From an uncultured Candidatus Saccharibacteria bacterium (GTDB taxonomy: Bacteria > Patescibacteria > Saccharimonadia > Saccharimonadales > UBA1547): a stretch of DNA of 6,140 bases. The notes below the pieces were generated by a model. That model did no database searches and was not told where the DNA came from. It was given only the letters and a program-made list of their open reading frames with translations. Every line of letters begins with the position of its first letter. Position 1 is the first letter of the stretch. The stretch covers positions 1 through 6,140 of the forward strand of contig CAMPIW010000023.1 of the NCBI GenBank assembly GCA_946886635.1, written 5' to 3'. Below are positions 5,897 through 6,140 of this stretch, in pieces. The position numbers were made by a program, and so were the translations under genes.

Positions 5897-5912
5897 AAGT
5901 ATTCCCACCAAT

Positions 5913-5929
5913 CTGTATATATGATACAG
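5913..5929. promoter_or_regulatory. Inverted repeat over divergent -10-like elements
   Basis: CTGTAT and ATACAG are perfect 6-bp arms separated by five bases, in the 77-bp gap between two divergent genes. On the minus strand TATACA (5919-5914) would serve the isomerase gene; on the plus strand TATGAT (5920-5925) would serve the gene at 5974. Neither has a clear -35 element. The repeat could be an operator for both genes or just two mirror-image AT-rich promoter elements. Confidence 0.35.
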
Positions 5930-5960
5930 TATTTTTAAGTAAGCATAAATGTTTTAACTC

Positions 5961-5966
5961 GAGGTG
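5961..5966 (+). promoter_or_regulatory. Shine-Dalgarno sequence of the right-edge gene
   Basis: GAGGTG lies seven bases before the ATG at 5974, a strong site with ideal spacing. It fixes the start of the partial gene and shows that this genome uses Shine-Dalgarno initiation as well as the apparent leaderless start at 2805. Confidence 0.75.
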
Positions 5967-5973
5967 GGCCGCG

Positions 5974-6140
5974 ATGGATATTACTCCGCAAGACAATTCA
6001 ACACAATCAATTAGCGACGATCAAGAGCTCGCTAAGGCGTTAGCTGGCGTTCTTCCTGAAGAGCCAGGTTCAGAGAAGCCTGCTGGTATGCAGTTTGAAG
6101 AAACACCAGCGGTAGCAGAAGCTGCTTCTGCTCCTGAGGT
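5974..6140 (+). CDS. Unknown protein with an acidic, low-complexity N-terminus (partial, runs off the right edge)
   Basis: The first 55 codons are visible, starting MDITPQDNSTQSISDDQELA. The segment is rich in Asp, Glu, Ala, Pro and Ser, with no cysteine, no signal peptide and no hydrophobic run, so the N-terminus is probably disordered and cytoplasmic. A strong Shine-Dalgarno sequence at 5961-5966 makes the start secure. The gene is divergent from the isomerase gene and may share a control region with it. I do not recognise the family; the conserved domain, if any, lies beyond the window. Confidence 0.8.
   Translation, partial: MDITPQDNSTQSISDDQELAKALAGVLPEEPGSEKPAGMQFEETPAVAEAASAPE

Noticed and set aside
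1..6140. tRNA, rRNA, CRISPR arrays, insertion sequences, phage attachment sites
   Set aside because: No cloverleaf, spaced direct repeats, transposase fragments or terminal inverted repeats were seen on either strand.

Overview
The window is a compact stretch of a bacterial chromosome with four complete protein genes and the edges of two more. Tight packing, TAATG gene overlaps, an apparently leaderless gene, and a class I ribonucleotide reductase beside an archaeal-type phosphoglucose/phosphomannose isomerase would suit a small-genome lineage such as Candidatus Saccharibacteria (Patescibacteria/CPR). That placement is an inference from style and family resemblance, not proven here. UGA is not needed as a sense codon in any of the four complete genes, so a UGA-recoded lineage such as Gracilibacteria is not indicated.

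Layout. Positions 30-2429 (minus) encode the large subunit of class I ribonucleotide reductase, nrdA. A Shine-Dalgarno sequence and an open frame just after its stop point to a co-transcribed gene beyond the left edge, plausibly nrdB. Positions 2430-2804 form a 375-bp divergent control region. It holds a good sigma70-type promoter for nrdA, a tandem pair of NrdR-like boxes 32 bp apart, a roughly 150-nt nrdA leader with competing RNA stems, two candidate upstream small ORFs, and a promoter for the divergent ABC gene whose -10 element lies only 5 bp before the ATG. Positions 2805-3593 and 3593-4825 (plus) encode an ABC transporter ATPase and a MacB/FtsX-type permease that overlap by one base. 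Positions 4829-5896 (minus) encode a bifunctional phosphoglucose/phosphomannose isomerase that converges on the permease gene with 3 bp between stop codons. Positions 5897-5973 are a second divergent intergenic region with an inverted repeat over -10-like elements. From 5974 (plus) an acidic protein of unknown function begins and runs off the window.

How the parts work together. The ATPase and permease should form one MacB-like transporter; no MacA-type adaptor is present in the window. nrdA with its presumed partner makes deoxyribonucleotides, and its upstream region looks controlled both at transcription (NrdR boxes) and in the RNA leader. The most notable points are the leader, in which the pairing that closes a multi-stem domain excludes the hairpin that masks a strong Shine-Dalgarno sequence, and the NrdA protein, which has only the three active-site cysteines and no C-terminal redox pair.
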